Position numbers and translations under genes: made by a program
Shown: positions 8,658 through 17,030 of the stretch, one piece after another
How the letters are laid out: every line of letters starts with the position of its first letter
How positions within the stretch are numbered: the stretch's first letter is position 1
From: Sphingomonadaceae bacterium
GTDB taxonomy: Bacteria; Pseudomonadota; Alphaproteobacteria; Sphingomonadales; Sphingomonadaceae
Direction of reading: 5' to 3'
Assembly: GCA_009920915.1 (NCBI GenBank)
Contig: RFZB01000011.1
Location: 1-34,019 of the forward strand
Length of the DNA stretch: 34,019 nucleotides
Notes under the pieces: generated by a model
What the model was told of the DNA's origin: nothing
The model's database searches: none
What the model saw: only the letters and a program-made list of their open reading frames with translations

Positions 8658-9359
8658 TTAGGTCGAAAAGCCCAATCGGGCGGCAGCCGCTTTTAGCTCT
8701 GCTACCCGGTTGGGCGCCAGCCGATTGGCGCGCGCTTGATAGGCGGCAACAATATCAGCGCCCGCAACGTCCGGGGAGCCTGCCGCAAAAGGCGGCGCAG
8801 GGCTATATTCCAAAGCCAATTGAATGGTCTGCGCCGTTGCCGCGTCGGTTAACTGCGCCACAAGGGCCAGCGCAAAATCAATGCCTGCGGTCACGCCACC
8901 GCCCGTCACGCGGTTTCGATCAAACACGGTCCGGGCATGGACTGGCTCTGCCCCAAATAATGCCAAATGCTCGTGCCACGCCCAATGCGTTGTCGCCTGA
9001 TAGCCTTGCAGCAAACCGGCAGCGCCGAGGATTAATGCACCGGTGCAGACGCTTGTGACCCATGCCGCCGTTGCCCCAGCATTGCGCACCCAATTCAGCG
9101 CCGCCTCATCATTGATGACATCGGTAATCCCCATCCCGCCGGGAATGCAGATCAAATCAGGGGCGGGCAGGTCCGCCAAGCGCTTGGTGGGGAGAATGGA
9201 AAAGCCTGCATCGGTCGGGACGGGATCAAGACTGTGCCAGACCAAATCAATCTGCGCGCCGGGCAGGCGGGAGAGCACTTGCGCAGGGCCGGTTAGGTCA
9301 AGCTGGGTGACCCCGGGGAAGAGCAGAAAGGCAATCGATTGGACGGGCGTGGCGCTCAT
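8658..9359 (-). CDS. DJ-1/PfpI family protein, isonitrile-hydratase-like
   Basis: A 233-residue class I glutamine-amidotransferase-like protein. The nucleophile elbow is SVCTGALILGAAGLL with Cys105-Thr106. The N-terminus FLLFPGVTQLDLTGP and the TTHW segment after the elbow match isonitrile hydratases and related DJ-1/PfpI enzymes rather than proteases or AraC-type regulators, since no helix-turn-helix domain follows. It may hydrate isonitriles or act on small electrophiles; the substrate is unproven. Its start overlaps the smc stop (ATGA at 9356-9359), so it is the last gene of the dciA-DsbA-DsbA-smc cluster. This is unusual company for such an enzyme. Confidence 0.88.
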   Translation of the reverse strand: MSATPVQSIAFLLFPGVTQLDLTGPAQVLSRLPGAQIDLVWHSLDPVPTDAGFSILPTKRLADLPAPDLICIPGGMGITDVINDEAALNWVRNAGATAAWVTSVCTGALILGAAGLLQGYQATTHWAWHEHLALFGAEPVHARTVFDRNRVTGGGVTAGIDFALALVAQLTDAATAQTIQLALEYSPAPPFAAGSPDVAGADIVAAYQARANRLAPNRVAELKAAAARLGFST

Positions 9360-12300
9360 TCTGCAGCCAGCAATTCTTCAGCCCCACCCAGATCGACAGA
9401 GACGAGTTTTGAGACGCCCCGCTCAATCATTGTCACACCGAACAGCCGGTGCATCCGGCTCATCGTGACGGCATTGTGCGTGACAATCAGATAGCGCGTA
9501 TCTGTGTCGCGCGACATGACGTCGAGCAGACCGCAAAAGCGTTCAATATTCGCATCATCCAGCGGGGCATCGACTTCGTCCAACACGCAAATGGGCGCAG
9601 GATTGGTCAGGAACAGCCCAAAGATGAGGGCAACAGCCGTCAGCGCTTGTTCCCCGCCCGATAAGAGCGTCAGCGATTGCAGCTTCTTGCCCGGCGGCTG
9701 GGCAAAAATTTCAAGGCCCGCTTCTAAGGGATCATCACTGTCAATCAGCGCCAAATGCGCCTGACCGCCATTGAACAAGGTTGAAAAGAGGCGTTGGAAA
9801 TGCCCATTCACTTTTTCAAACGCATCCAACAGGCGCGCACGGCCTTCCCGGTTCAGGCTGCCAATTGAACCCCGCAACCGGTTGACGGCTTCGGTCAGCT
9901 CATCGCGTTCCGCAATGGAGCGCGTGGTTTCGCCCTCAATTTCCGCCAATTCCTGCTCGGCCACGAGGTTAACCGGCCCCAGCCGTTCCCGGTCCACAAT
10001 CAAACGATCATGCAGATTATGTTCCACATCCGCCTCGCGGACGCTGTCGGCATCAAAGCCAGCCTTTTCAGGAAGCAGCGGCGGCGGGCACTCAAAGCGC
10101 TCGCCCGACAGACGGCCCATCTCCATGCGGCGCTGTTCTTGGTTTTCGGCGCGCGCCACAGCACCCGCGCGTGTTTCGCGCACGCTGGCCAACAGTTCGC
10201 CGGCTTCGGCCAGCTTGGCCTCAATATCGCGCAGCGCGATTTCAGCAGCGCGTTCCTCGCCGATGGCCGCGGTGGCCGCATCCGTCAGGCGTGCGCTGTC
10301 TTCGACAAGGTCAGCAATCTTGGCGTCGAGGTCTTCCGGTGCCTTGGCCAGCGTTAGCGCTTCGGCTTCGGCGGCCTTGGCCCGCTTGGTCATTTCATCA
10401 ATGCGCCGGGCCGCTTCGCCTGCGCGCGATGTCCAATTTTGGGCTTCGGCGCGCGCGGCCTGAAGCCGGGCTTTGTCATCCGCCAGGGCGCGATCGGCAT
10501 TGGCATGATCGGCCTTCATCTGGGCAATTGTGGCGCGGGCGGCCTCGGCCAGTGATTGGAGATGCGCCACCCGCTGGGCCGTTTCTGTGCCATCGGGCAG
10601 GGCCTGACGTGCGGCGTCTGCTGCGTGATGCTCAGCCTCGGCCTCGCTGCGTTCTCCCATCGCGCGGCTGATCCGTTCAGCCATTTCGGCCTTGCGTGAG
10701 GCAAGCCGTTCGAGAGCCTGTTGGGCTTGATCGGCCTCACGCGCGGCCTGACGTGCCCCGCTTTCGGCCTCGCTCATGGCCCGACGTCCGGCATCCGCGG
10801 CTTGGCGGGCGGCGTCCATCGCCTCTTGGGCCTGGGCCACGCCTGCGCGCGCCGCTTCGACCTGCTGTTCCACGGCTGGCAAATCGGCGCGTAAGGCCTC
10901 AATTCGGTTCAGCCGGACCAGCCGTTCGGCAGCTGCAGCGCCATCGCCAGTGGCCACAAAGCCATCCCAACGGCGCAATCGCCCATCGCGGGTGACAAGG
11001 CGCTGCCCTACGGCCAGCGCTGCGCCGTCATCCACCTCAACCACGCCAATTTGGGCAAGGCGGCGGGCCAGCTCTGCGGGGCCAGTCACTTTGCTGGCGA
11101 GAGGTTCTGCCCCTATGGGCAAGGCGGGGTCACTGGAAAGCGGTGCAGCGCCGCCCCAGCCACGGCCTGCTTCAAGGCCCAGCGCCGCTTCCAGATCATC
11201 GCCCAAGGCTGCCCCCAAAGCGAGTTCATAGCCGGGGGCTGCTTTCATCTGGTCCAGCACGCGGTTGCCTGTGCGGCCCTGCGCCACCGCCTTGTCAAGC
11301 GCGCGCAATTCACTTTCCAAAGCGGCCAGCGCGGCGTGCTTATCTGCCAAGTCAGCTTGGGCTGTTGCTCGTGCCGCTGAGGCCGCTTCGCGTGCCGCCT
11401 CTGCCGTGGTCACAGCCTCTTCGGCAGCGGTGGCAGCTAATTGGGCCGCAGCGGCACGGGCATTGGCGTCGTGCAGCGCTGCCGCCAAAGGGGCGTCATC
11501 GCCCAAGGCGGCGGATTGGCGCTCTAACTCTTCGGCCTCGCGCAGCGCGCGTTGGAGACGGGCGGCAGCGGACGACAAGGCTGCTTCAGCCACGCGGGCC
11601 TCGGCTTGTTCGCGGGCTTGGGCGGACAAGGCTTGGGCCAAATCAATTTCGGCATCGCGGCCTGCCGCCTCGGCTTTGGCAAGACGCTCCATCAAAGCAG
11701 GTCGATCTGCCTCGGCAGCCGCAATGCGTGCCTCTAGCGCTTTGGCTTCGGCCTCAAGTCGGGTCAGCGCGGCAGCCGCATCGTTCGCCAATTCGCCTTC
11801 GCGTTGCCGGTCGGCCACCAGCCGCTCTGTTTGGGCAGCCAAATCTGCAATCCGCCGGTCAAGCGCCGCGCGTTCGGTGCGCAAGGCGGCCAGCTTATGC
11901 CCTGCCTCATTCGCGCGGTCGCGCGCGGCAATGGCCCCAGCGCGCAAATCGCCTACTGTCCGCACCGCCTCTGCCTGATAAGCGGCGGCGGCCCGCTGGG
12001 CTTCGGCGGCCTTTTGCACGGCCTCTTCAGCGGCTTGGGCCTCGGCCTTGGCTTTGTCAGCCGCGGCTGCGGCATCACGCCACCGGGCAAAAATCATCCG
12101 CCCTTCCGCGACGCGAATATCAGCGGAAAGTTTGCGATAGCGTTCAGCCGCGCGGGCTTGCCGGCGCAAGGTGCTGGCCCGCGCCTCCATATCGCCCAGC
12201 ACTTCATTGAGGCGATTGAGATTGCTTTCGGTGGCGCGCAGCTTTTGCTCAGCATCCTTGCGGCGGACGTGCAGGCCGGAAATGCCAGCGGCTTCTTCCA

Positions 12301-12634
12301 GCATTGCACGCCGGTCCACCGGCTTGGCGGCAATCACCGCGCCAATCCGCCCTTGGCTGACCAAAGCGGGGGAATGGGCGCCTGTCGCCGCATCGGCAAA
12401 GACAAGAGCGACATCTTTCGCGCGGACATCACGGCCATTGAGCCGATAGGCAGAGCCTGCCCCCCGCTCAATCCGGCGGACAATTTCCAGCTCACGGTCA
12501 TCGCCTGTGGCATCCCGCTCCGCCAGAATGGACACTTCGGCAAAATCGCGTGAGGGGCGTTTTTCCGTGCCCGCGAAGATGACATCATCCATCGCGCCGC
12601 CGCGTAGTGATTTGGCGCTGCCCTCGCCCATCAC
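9356..12634 (-). CDS. smc: Smc chromosome-segregation ATPase, main frame lacking the Walker A region
   Basis: Structural-maintenance-of-chromosomes protein, the core of the bacterial condensin Smc-ScpA-ScpB. The frame begins at the segment VMGEGSAKSLRGGAMDDVIFAG, which in intact Smc follows the P-loop by about 15 residues. Ala/Glu/Arg-rich coiled coils run on both sides of a hinge (near GNRVLDQMKAAPGYELALG). The C-terminal head is intact: LLSGGEQ signature, Walker B ICVLDEVDAPLDD, D-loop, and YLIVTHN H-loop. The Walker A half lies upstream in another frame, with about 64 bases missing. Translation could restart at the ATG at 12631 (1,091 codons) or the GTG at 12634, giving a product that cannot bind ATP normally. 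If the deletion is real, this is functionally a pseudogene. Confidence 0.9.
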   Translation of the reverse strand: MMGEGSAKSLRGGAMDDVIFAGTEKRPSRDFAEVSILAERDATGDDRELEIVRRIERGAGSAYRLNGRDVRAKDVALVFADAATGAHSPALVSQGRIGAVIAAKPVDRRAMLEEAAGISGLHVRRKDAEQKLRATESNLNRLNEVLGDMEARASTLRRQARAAERYRKLSADIRVAEGRMIFARWRDAAAAADKAKAEAQAAEEAVQKAAEAQRAAAAYQAEAVRTVGDLRAGAIAARDRANEAGHKLAALRTERAALDRRIADLAAQTERLVADRQREGELANDAAAALTRLEAEAKALEARIAAAEADRPALMERLAKAEAAGRDAEIDLAQALSAQAREQAEARVAEAALSSAAARLQRALREAEELERQSAALGDDAPLAAALHDANARAAAAQLAATAAEEAVTTAEAAREAASAARATAQADLADKHAALAALESELRALDKAVAQGRTGNRVLDQMKAAPGYELALGAALGDDLEAALGLEAGRGWGGAAPLSSDPALPIGAEPLASKVTGPAELARRLAQIGVVEVDDGAALAVGQRLVTRDGRLRRWDGFVATGDGAAAAERLVRLNRIEALRADLPAVEQQVEAARAGVAQAQEAMDAARQAADAGRRAMSEAESGARQAAREADQAQQALERLASRKAEMAERISRAMGERSEAEAEHHAADAARQALPDGTETAQRVAHLQSLAEAARATIAQMKADHANADRALADDKARLQAARAEAQNWTSRAGEAARRIDEMTKRAKAAEAEALTLAKAPEDLDAKIADLVEDSARLTDAATAAIGEERAAEIALRDIEAKLAEAGELLASVRETRAGAVARAENQEQRRMEMGRLSGERFECPPPLLPEKAGFDADSVREADVEHNLHDRLIVDRERLGPVNLVAEQELAEIEGETTRSIAERDELTEAVNRLRGSIGSLNREGRARLLDAFEKVNGHFQRLFSTLFNGGQAHLALIDSDDPLEAGLEIFAQPPGKKLQSLTLLSGGEQALTAVALIFGLFLTNPAPICVLDEVDAPLDDANIERFCGLLDVMSRDTDTRYLIVTHNAVTMSRMHRLFGVTMIERGVSKLVSVDLGGAEELLAAE

Positions 12635-12708
12635 CCAGCGGATCGCCTCAAGCAGATTGGATCGACAAAGCTTTTAAAGCCCGTCAGTTTGAGGCGCTTG
12701 ATCCGCAA
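12631..12708 (-). pseudogene. smc: Detached 5' fragment of smc (frameshifted by internal deletion)
   Basis: A 25-codon frame starting at a TTG (12708) with AAAGG seven bases upstream reads RIKRLKLTGFKSFVDP, the canonical Smc N-terminus. It then shifts out of frame at about 12661 and stops at TGA (12631-12633). The continuing Smc frame resumes immediately with SNLLEAIRWVMGEG. Normally about 21 residues, including the GPNGCGKS P-loop, separate VD from SNLLEA. They are absent. The sequence TCC sits at the junction and would be expected at both ends of the missing stretch, consistent with a microhomology deletion. The fragment's stop overlaps the next frame's ATG (TGATG). Confidence 0.85.
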
Positions 12709-12718
12709 GCGAGAGCCT

Positions 12719-13447
12719 TTAGGCGCCCGCGTCCATCAGCTTGGGCTTTAGCACGTCCCAAGCCGAGGTGTTTTCCTGCGTCACGCCATTAATGATGAAC
12801 GTTGGTGTGCCCTGCACCTTAAATTCTCGCATGCCTTTTTCTGTCAGCGCTGCCAGCGCATCAATTGCCTTGGCATCGGCAATGCAGGCCTGAGCTTTGG
12901 CAGCGGGCACGCCGCGCTGTTGAACAAAATCCACCAAGCCCAGTTTCGTGGCGAGCGCCTGTGTCAGCTGCACGGGGTTCATGCCTTGCAGGGCCTGTTG
13001 ATCCGCCTCGGTCAGGTCTTGCGTCTTGCCCAGCCAGTCGCGCTGGCTGGCAAATAGCTGCTCAGCAAGCGGGAAGAAGCTTGCCGGGCCATTGCACTTG
13101 GCCAGCAAAGAGGCCGGAATATCCAGCTGGTTCAAGACAAAGGTCCGGAATTCATATGAGACAGTGCCCTTATCCACCAACGCCTTGAGTTCAACTTTGG
13201 ACTTCTCTGAAAATTCAGCACAGTGAGAACAGGTCAACGCCCCATATTCAATCAACTTCACAGGCGCATTGGGGTTGCCCATCAGCATCCCGCCATCGGG
13301 TGTGACTGAGGTTGTTTCAGACCATTTGGTGCCGGCAGGTGCAGCAATAGGGGCGGCGCCTGTATCACCCGACGCGCCTGTCCCTGTTTTGCTGCCACAG
13401 GCAGTCAAAAGCATCAGGGCTGACGTGGCAATAAGAAGTTTCTTCAT
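12719..13447 (-). CDS. DsbA-like thiol oxidoreductase, probable lipoprotein
   Basis: A 242-residue thioredoxin-fold protein of the DsbA/DsbG type found in alphaproteobacteria. It starts with a lipoprotein signal, LMLLTAC, with the lipidated Cys at residue 17, followed by a Gly/Ala/Thr-rich linker to about residue 45. The redox site is CSHC at 73-76 and the cis-proline loop is QGTPTFIING near the C-terminus. The helical insert between them carries a further Cys pair (AKCNGP, QACIAD), as in related DsbA-like proteins. It probably oxidises or isomerises disulfides in the periplasm, tethered to a membrane. It follows its paralogue by 11 bases and precedes smc by 10, in a probable operon with dciA. 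Confidence 0.92.
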   Translation of the reverse strand: MKKLLIATSALMLLTACGSKTGTGASGDTGAAPIAAPAGTKWSETTSVTPDGGMLMGNPNAPVKLIEYGALTCSHCAEFSEKSKVELKALVDKGTVSYEFRTFVLNQLDIPASLLAKCNGPASFFPLAEQLFASQRDWLGKTQDLTEADQQALQGMNPVQLTQALATKLGLVDFVQQRGVPAAKAQACIADAKAIDALAALTEKGMREFKVQGTPTFIINGVTQENTSAWDVLKPKLMDAGA

Positions 13448-13458
13448 GAGTCTGTCCT

Positions 13459-14172
13459 TTAGCGTGCGTTAAGGGCTGCGCGAAGCGCGGCGTCCACATC
13501 TTCCCAGCGGGGAGAACGTGGCCCGGGTTGGTCGTTAATCAAAAAGCTGGGGGTTCCGCTGATCTTGCGATTTTCGACGGCATCTTTGGTCATGGCCAGC
13601 AAGGTTTTGTTCATTTGCTCAGACGCGAGGCAGGCATTGGCTTGGGCTGGCGCCAGCCCACGGGCCTGCGCCATCTGCAATAGGCCAGAGCCTTTGGCCA
13701 ATGTTTGCAACTGGCGCGCCAGTGGCATGGATTTCCACTGCGCTTCTTGCCGGATCACAATCACTTGGCCTTCGGCCACCCACACCTCTTGGCGGGCGAG
13801 GATGTCTTCGGTCAGTTGAAAGACGCGCGACGGCCCACCACACCGGGCCAGCAAGGCCGCCGTCAGGTCAAATTGATCGCGGATCAGGTTGCGCAATTCC
13901 AACGCCACCAACCCCTTGGCAATATAATCGCGTTTCAAGGGGCCAAAGGCGTCTTCAGCAAATTGGGCGCAATGGCTGCACGTATAGCTGAGATATTCCA
14001 CCAGCCGCACCTTGGCGCGCGGATTGCCCAACACAAAGGCGCCCTTGGGGGTGATGGTGACCATCTTGGTATAATTGGGGGCCGCCGCAGGCCGGCTTTG
14101 GGCTGTGGCTGGCGCCACCATGCCCAATAGGCCCAGCATCAACGCACAATAAGCGACAAGGCGACGGATCAT
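13459..14172 (-). CDS. DsbA-like periplasmic thiol oxidoreductase
   Basis: Second DsbA-like protein of the cluster, 237 residues. A Sec signal peptide ends near ATA-QS (residue 25), with no lipobox, so this copy should be soluble in the periplasm. The CSHC active site is at 65-68, the cis-proline loop at SGTPSFLIND, and the inserted Cys pair (ARCGGP, NACLAS) matches that of the downstream paralogue. The two proteins are similar throughout the domain (GNPRAKVRLVEYLSYTCSHC versus GNPNAPVKLIEYGALTCSHC), indicating a tandem duplication. The start codon overlaps the dciA stop by four bases (14169-14172). Confidence 0.92.
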   Translation of the reverse strand: MIRRLVAYCALMLGLLGMVAPATAQSRPAAAPNYTKMVTITPKGAFVLGNPRAKVRLVEYLSYTCSHCAQFAEDAFGPLKRDYIAKGLVALELRNLIRDQFDLTAALLARCGGPSRVFQLTEDILARQEVWVAEGQVIVIRQEAQWKSMPLARQLQTLAKGSGLLQMAQARGLAPAQANACLASEQMNKTLLAMTKDAVENRKISGTPSFLINDQPGPRSPRWEDVDAALRAALNAR

Positions 14173-14696
14173 CGAACTTTCCCCAAAACAGGCAGGCCTT
14201 CGGGCGTACTGGCCACACCCTGTGCTAGGGATGTCAGCACTGCCCGCAATTCCGGATCAGCAATTTCGCGCAGCGATTCCCCCAATTCGGCCGGTATAGG
14301 GCGCAGCTCGGGCGGTTTGCGGGCCGGCTTGGCCGCCGCAATATCGCCCGTGCGCATCACAATCCGTGAGACTGCGGCATAGCCAAAAAAGCGGTTCACC
14401 CGATCAATAATAACCGGCTGAACATGCTGCATCATCGGGCCAAAGGCGCGGGCAATGACAAGCGTTAACGTGCCATCCGATTTTTTGCCCTGCGGAAAGC
14501 GGATCGATTCGGGGGCAGAGACATGGGCATATTTTTCGCCCACAATTTCGTGCCAGCGGCTGACAATGGAGGATTGGATAAAGCCAAAGCGTTTAAATGC
14601 AGCTTGCCCCACGCCGGGCACCAGCTCGGCGACCGGCTTTGCAGGGCCGCCGCGCGGCCGCTCACCCCATCCAGAAGGCTGCTTGTCTTTTGCCAT
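14169..14696 (-). CDS. dciA: DciA-family replicative helicase loader (DUF721)
   Basis: A 175-residue protein of the DciA (DUF721) family, the widespread ancestral loader of the DnaB helicase at the replication origin. The N-terminal KH-like domain is recognisable by SSIVSRWHEIVGEKYAHVSAPESIRF (residues about 41-67, with the conserved Trp), then TLTLVIARAFGPMMQHVQPVIIDRVNRFFG. The C-terminal tail is low complexity and probably disordered, as is usual for the family. I chose the ATG at 14696 (MAKDKQPSGWGERPRGG); in-frame ATGs at 14708 and 14723 would overlap the divergent mutY start. It heads a cluster with two DsbA-like genes and smc. Confidence 0.9.
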   Translation of the reverse strand: MAKDKQPSGWGERPRGGPAKPVAELVPGVGQAAFKRFGFIQSSIVSRWHEIVGEKYAHVSAPESIRFPQGKKSDGTLTLVIARAFGPMMQHVQPVIIDRVNRFFGYAAVSRIVMRTGDIAAAKPARKPPELRPIPAELGESLREIADPELRAVLTSLAQGVASTPEGLPVLGKVR

Positions 14697-14721
14697 CTGC
14701 GCCCCCATGCCAGACCCCGTC

Positions 14722-15765
14722 ATGTCCGTCGAGATGCTGCCCCATATTACCAACAAGATTCTCGCCCATTATGACGCGAATGCGCGGCTTTTGCCGTGGC
14801 GTAGCCCGCCGGGCACGCCGGCGCCAGACCCCTATCGGGTTTGGCTGTCTGAAATCATGTTGCAGCAAACAACGGTCGCCGCCGTCAAAGCCTATTTTGA
14901 CTATTTTACACAGCGTTGGCCCACAGTTGCCGCGCTTGCCGCGGCTGAGGATGCAGATGTCATGGCCGCCTGGGCGGGGCTGGGCTATTATGCGCGGGCC
15001 CGCAATTTGCTGGCGTGCGCGCGAGTTGTGGCACAGGATTTTGGCGGTCACTTTCCCAGCGATGAGGCAGGCTTAAGGGCCTTGCCGGGCATTGGGCCTT
15101 ATACGGCTGCGGCCATTGCAGCCATTGCCTTTGGGCGGGCCGCGCCAGTGATGGATGGCAATGTTGAGCGCGTCATTGCCCGGCTTTATGCCATTGCCAC
15201 GCCGCTGCCCGCGGCCAAACCGCAGCTCTATCAGCATGTCGCTGCGCTGACCCCGCAGCATCGCCCCGGTGATTTTGCGCAGGCCATGATGGATTTGGGG
15301 GCAACGATTTGCACCCCCCGCGCCCCCTTATGCGGCCTGTGCCCAATTGCCGATGCGTGTCAGGGTCGGCTGGCGGCTGAAAGCTTCCCCGTCAAAGCGC
15401 CCAAGCTTGCCAAGCCCCACCGGCAAGGCCGGGCCTGGTGGATTGAGGCCGATGGCGCAGTCTTCCTTATTCGGCGGCCTGAAAAGGGTCTGCTGGGCGG
15501 CATGCGTGCTTTGCCCAGCTGCGATTGGCAGGGCGCAGAGGGCGCGCCACCGCTTGAGGGGGCTTGGCACAGGCTGGGCGATGTGGATCATGTGTTCACA
15601 CATTTTCGGCTGACGTTGGGAGTTGACGGCTTGCGTTTGCGCGATCGACCCCAAATGGCACTTTTAGGAGAATGGTGGCCAATTGACCGGCTGGCCGAAG
15701 CAGGACTACCAACGCTGTTCAACAAGGCCGCCAAGGCTGCCCAAAAAGGGATGAGGATGACATGA
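14722..15765 (+). CDS. mutY: A/G-specific adenine DNA glycosylase
   Basis: Removes adenine mispaired with 8-oxoguanine. The catalytic Glu44 lies in WLSEIMLQQT, the helix-hairpin-helix is LPGIGPYTAAAI, and the catalytic Asp145 lies in VMDGNVERV. The iron-sulfur cluster ligands Cys197, Cys204, Cys207 and Cys213 have the exact C-x6-C-x2-C-x5-C spacing. A C-terminal NUDIX-like domain (about 225-345) for 8-oxoG recognition follows. I chose the ATG at 14722 (347 residues); ATGs at 14707 and 14734 are alternatives and none has a strong ribosome site. It is divergent from dciA with about 25 bases between, and its stop overlaps the next gene as ATGA. Confidence 0.95.
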   Translation: MSVEMLPHITNKILAHYDANARLLPWRSPPGTPAPDPYRVWLSEIMLQQTTVAAVKAYFDYFTQRWPTVAALAAAEDADVMAAWAGLGYYARARNLLACARVVAQDFGGHFPSDEAGLRALPGIGPYTAAAIAAIAFGRAAPVMDGNVERVIARLYAIATPLPAAKPQLYQHVAALTPQHRPGDFAQAMMDLGATICTPRAPLCGLCPIADACQGRLAAESFPVKAPKLAKPHRQGRAWWIEADGAVFLIRRPEKGLLGGMRALPSCDWQGAEGAPPLEGAWHRLGDVDHVFTHFRLTLGVDGLRLRDRPQMALLGEWWPIDRLAEAGLPTLFNKAAKAAQKGMRMT

Positions 15766-17030
15766 CCATTGCACTTAATCGCCGCCATTTTCTGGGTGGC
15801 TCGGCTGTTGCTGCCGGGCTGGCGACCTTGCCCGCGCGCCTTTGGGCAGCGCAAAGCCCTGCTGCTTGGGCGGCGGCGGAGAAAAGCCTGCAAAGTTTTG
15901 TCGATAGCAAATATGTGCCCGGTGTGGTTGGTCTGATCGGCCGTGGTACGGAAGCGCCTATCGCCCTGAAGGCGGGCACATTGGCGTTCGACAATCCCAC
16001 GCCCGTCGATGAGAATAGTTTGTTCCGCTGCTATTCGATGACCAAGCCGATCACCGGCATCGCAGCCATGATGTTGATTGAAGATGGCAAGCTGAAGCTC
16101 GACCAGAATATTGCAGATTTCCTGCCCGGCTTTGCCAATCCGCGCGTGATGACCGAGCCGGATAAAAGCTTGGCCAGTCGTCCGGCGGCCCGGCCCATTA
16201 CAGTGCGCAATTTGCTGACGCACACCGCCGGCCTTGGCTATACAATTGTGACCAAAGGCCCCTTATTGGATGCCTATGTCCAGCTGGGCCTGACGCCCGG
16301 CGCCGTCTCACGCAAGCAACTGCCGGGCCAGCCGCCAATCACAACCGCGCCAAGCCTCGCGGAATTTGCCAATCGGTTGGCAACGCTGCCACTGGTTGCG
16401 GATCCGGGCACAGTGTGGAGCTATTCGGTCAGTCTCGATTTGATGGGCCGGATTATTGAGCTGGCAAGCGGCAAGCCCTTTGATGTGTTTCTGCAAGAGC
16501 GCATCTTTGCGCCGCTTGATATGACGAGCAGCTATTTCCAAGTCCCGCAAAGCGAGGTGAAGCGGCTGACGACCAATTATTTTGGCGCATCTTTCGGCGC
16601 CTTCCCCATTGATCCGGGCAATGACAGCGTGTTCCTCGATAAGCCGGCTTTCCCCTTTGGCGGGGCCGGGCTGGTCAGCAGCCCGCGCGACTATGATCGC
16701 TTTCTTGCCATGTTGATGGGGGAAGGGGCGCTTGGCCCCGTGCGCATCATGCAGCGCGAGACAGCGCAATTGGCGATGTCCAATCTTGTGCCGCCGGGCA
16801 CGCGGATGGAAAGCTTTGTGAAAGGCCAAGGCTTTGGTGCAGGCGGCCGGGTAACAATTAGCCCGCGTGACACCGGGGAAGGGCTTGGCACTTTTGGCTG
16901 GGGCGGGGCTGCCTCCACCATTGGCTGGGTAGATCGCACCCGCGGCATTCGTGCCTCTGGCTGGTCACAGATTATGACCATGGGCGATCAGCCCTTTACC
17001 ACAGGCTTTGGCAAATCGGTGTACGCTTAA
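15762..17030 (+). CDS. Tat-exported serine hydrolase, beta-lactamase class C/esterase family VIII
   Basis: A 422-residue serine hydrolase of the class C beta-lactamase-related family. The N-terminus has a twin-arginine signal (NRRHFLGGSAVAAG), so a folded protein is probably exported to the periplasm. Catalytic residues are visible: SMTK with Ser92 and Lys95, and the YxN-equivalent Tyr221 in WSYSVSLDLMG. The third KTG-like site appears as WGGAAST near residue 387. YSV and GGA instead of YxN and KTG favour an esterase/carboxylesterase (EstB-like) over a true beta-lactamase. Its start overlaps the mutY stop and its stop overlaps the nudC start by one base (TAATG), so it is translated as the middle of a three-gene operon. 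The substrate is unknown. Confidence 0.9.
   Translation: MTIALNRRHFLGGSAVAAGLATLPARLWAAQSPAAWAAAEKSLQSFVDSKYVPGVVGLIGRGTEAPIALKAGTLAFDNPTPVDENSLFRCYSMTKPITGIAAMMLIEDGKLKLDQNIADFLPGFANPRVMTEPDKSLASRPAARPITVRNLLTHTAGLGYTIVTKGPLLDAYVQLGLTPGAVSRKQLPGQPPITTAPSLAEFANRLATLPLVADPGTVWSYSVSLDLMGRIIELASGKPFDVFLQERIFAPLDMTSSYFQVPQSEVKRLTTNYFGASFGAFPIDPGNDSVFLDKPAFPFGGAGLVSSPRDYDRFLAMLMGEGALGPVRIMQRETAQLAMSNLVPPGTRMESFVKGQGFGAGGRVTISPRDTGEGLGTFGWGGAASTIGWVDRTRGIRASGWSQIMTMGDQPFTTGFGKSVYA

Noticed and set aside
11143-12210. Long open frame of about 355 codons opposite smc
   Set aside because: It mirrors the Ala/Glu-rich coiled-coil codons of smc and is full of Pro, Arg and Gln of no known type. It is a shadow frame.
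15762-17030. Annotation as an antibiotic-resistance beta-lactamase
   Set aside because: SxxK is present, but the second and third motifs are YSV and GGA rather than YxN and KTG. A housekeeping esterase-like hydrolase is more likely.
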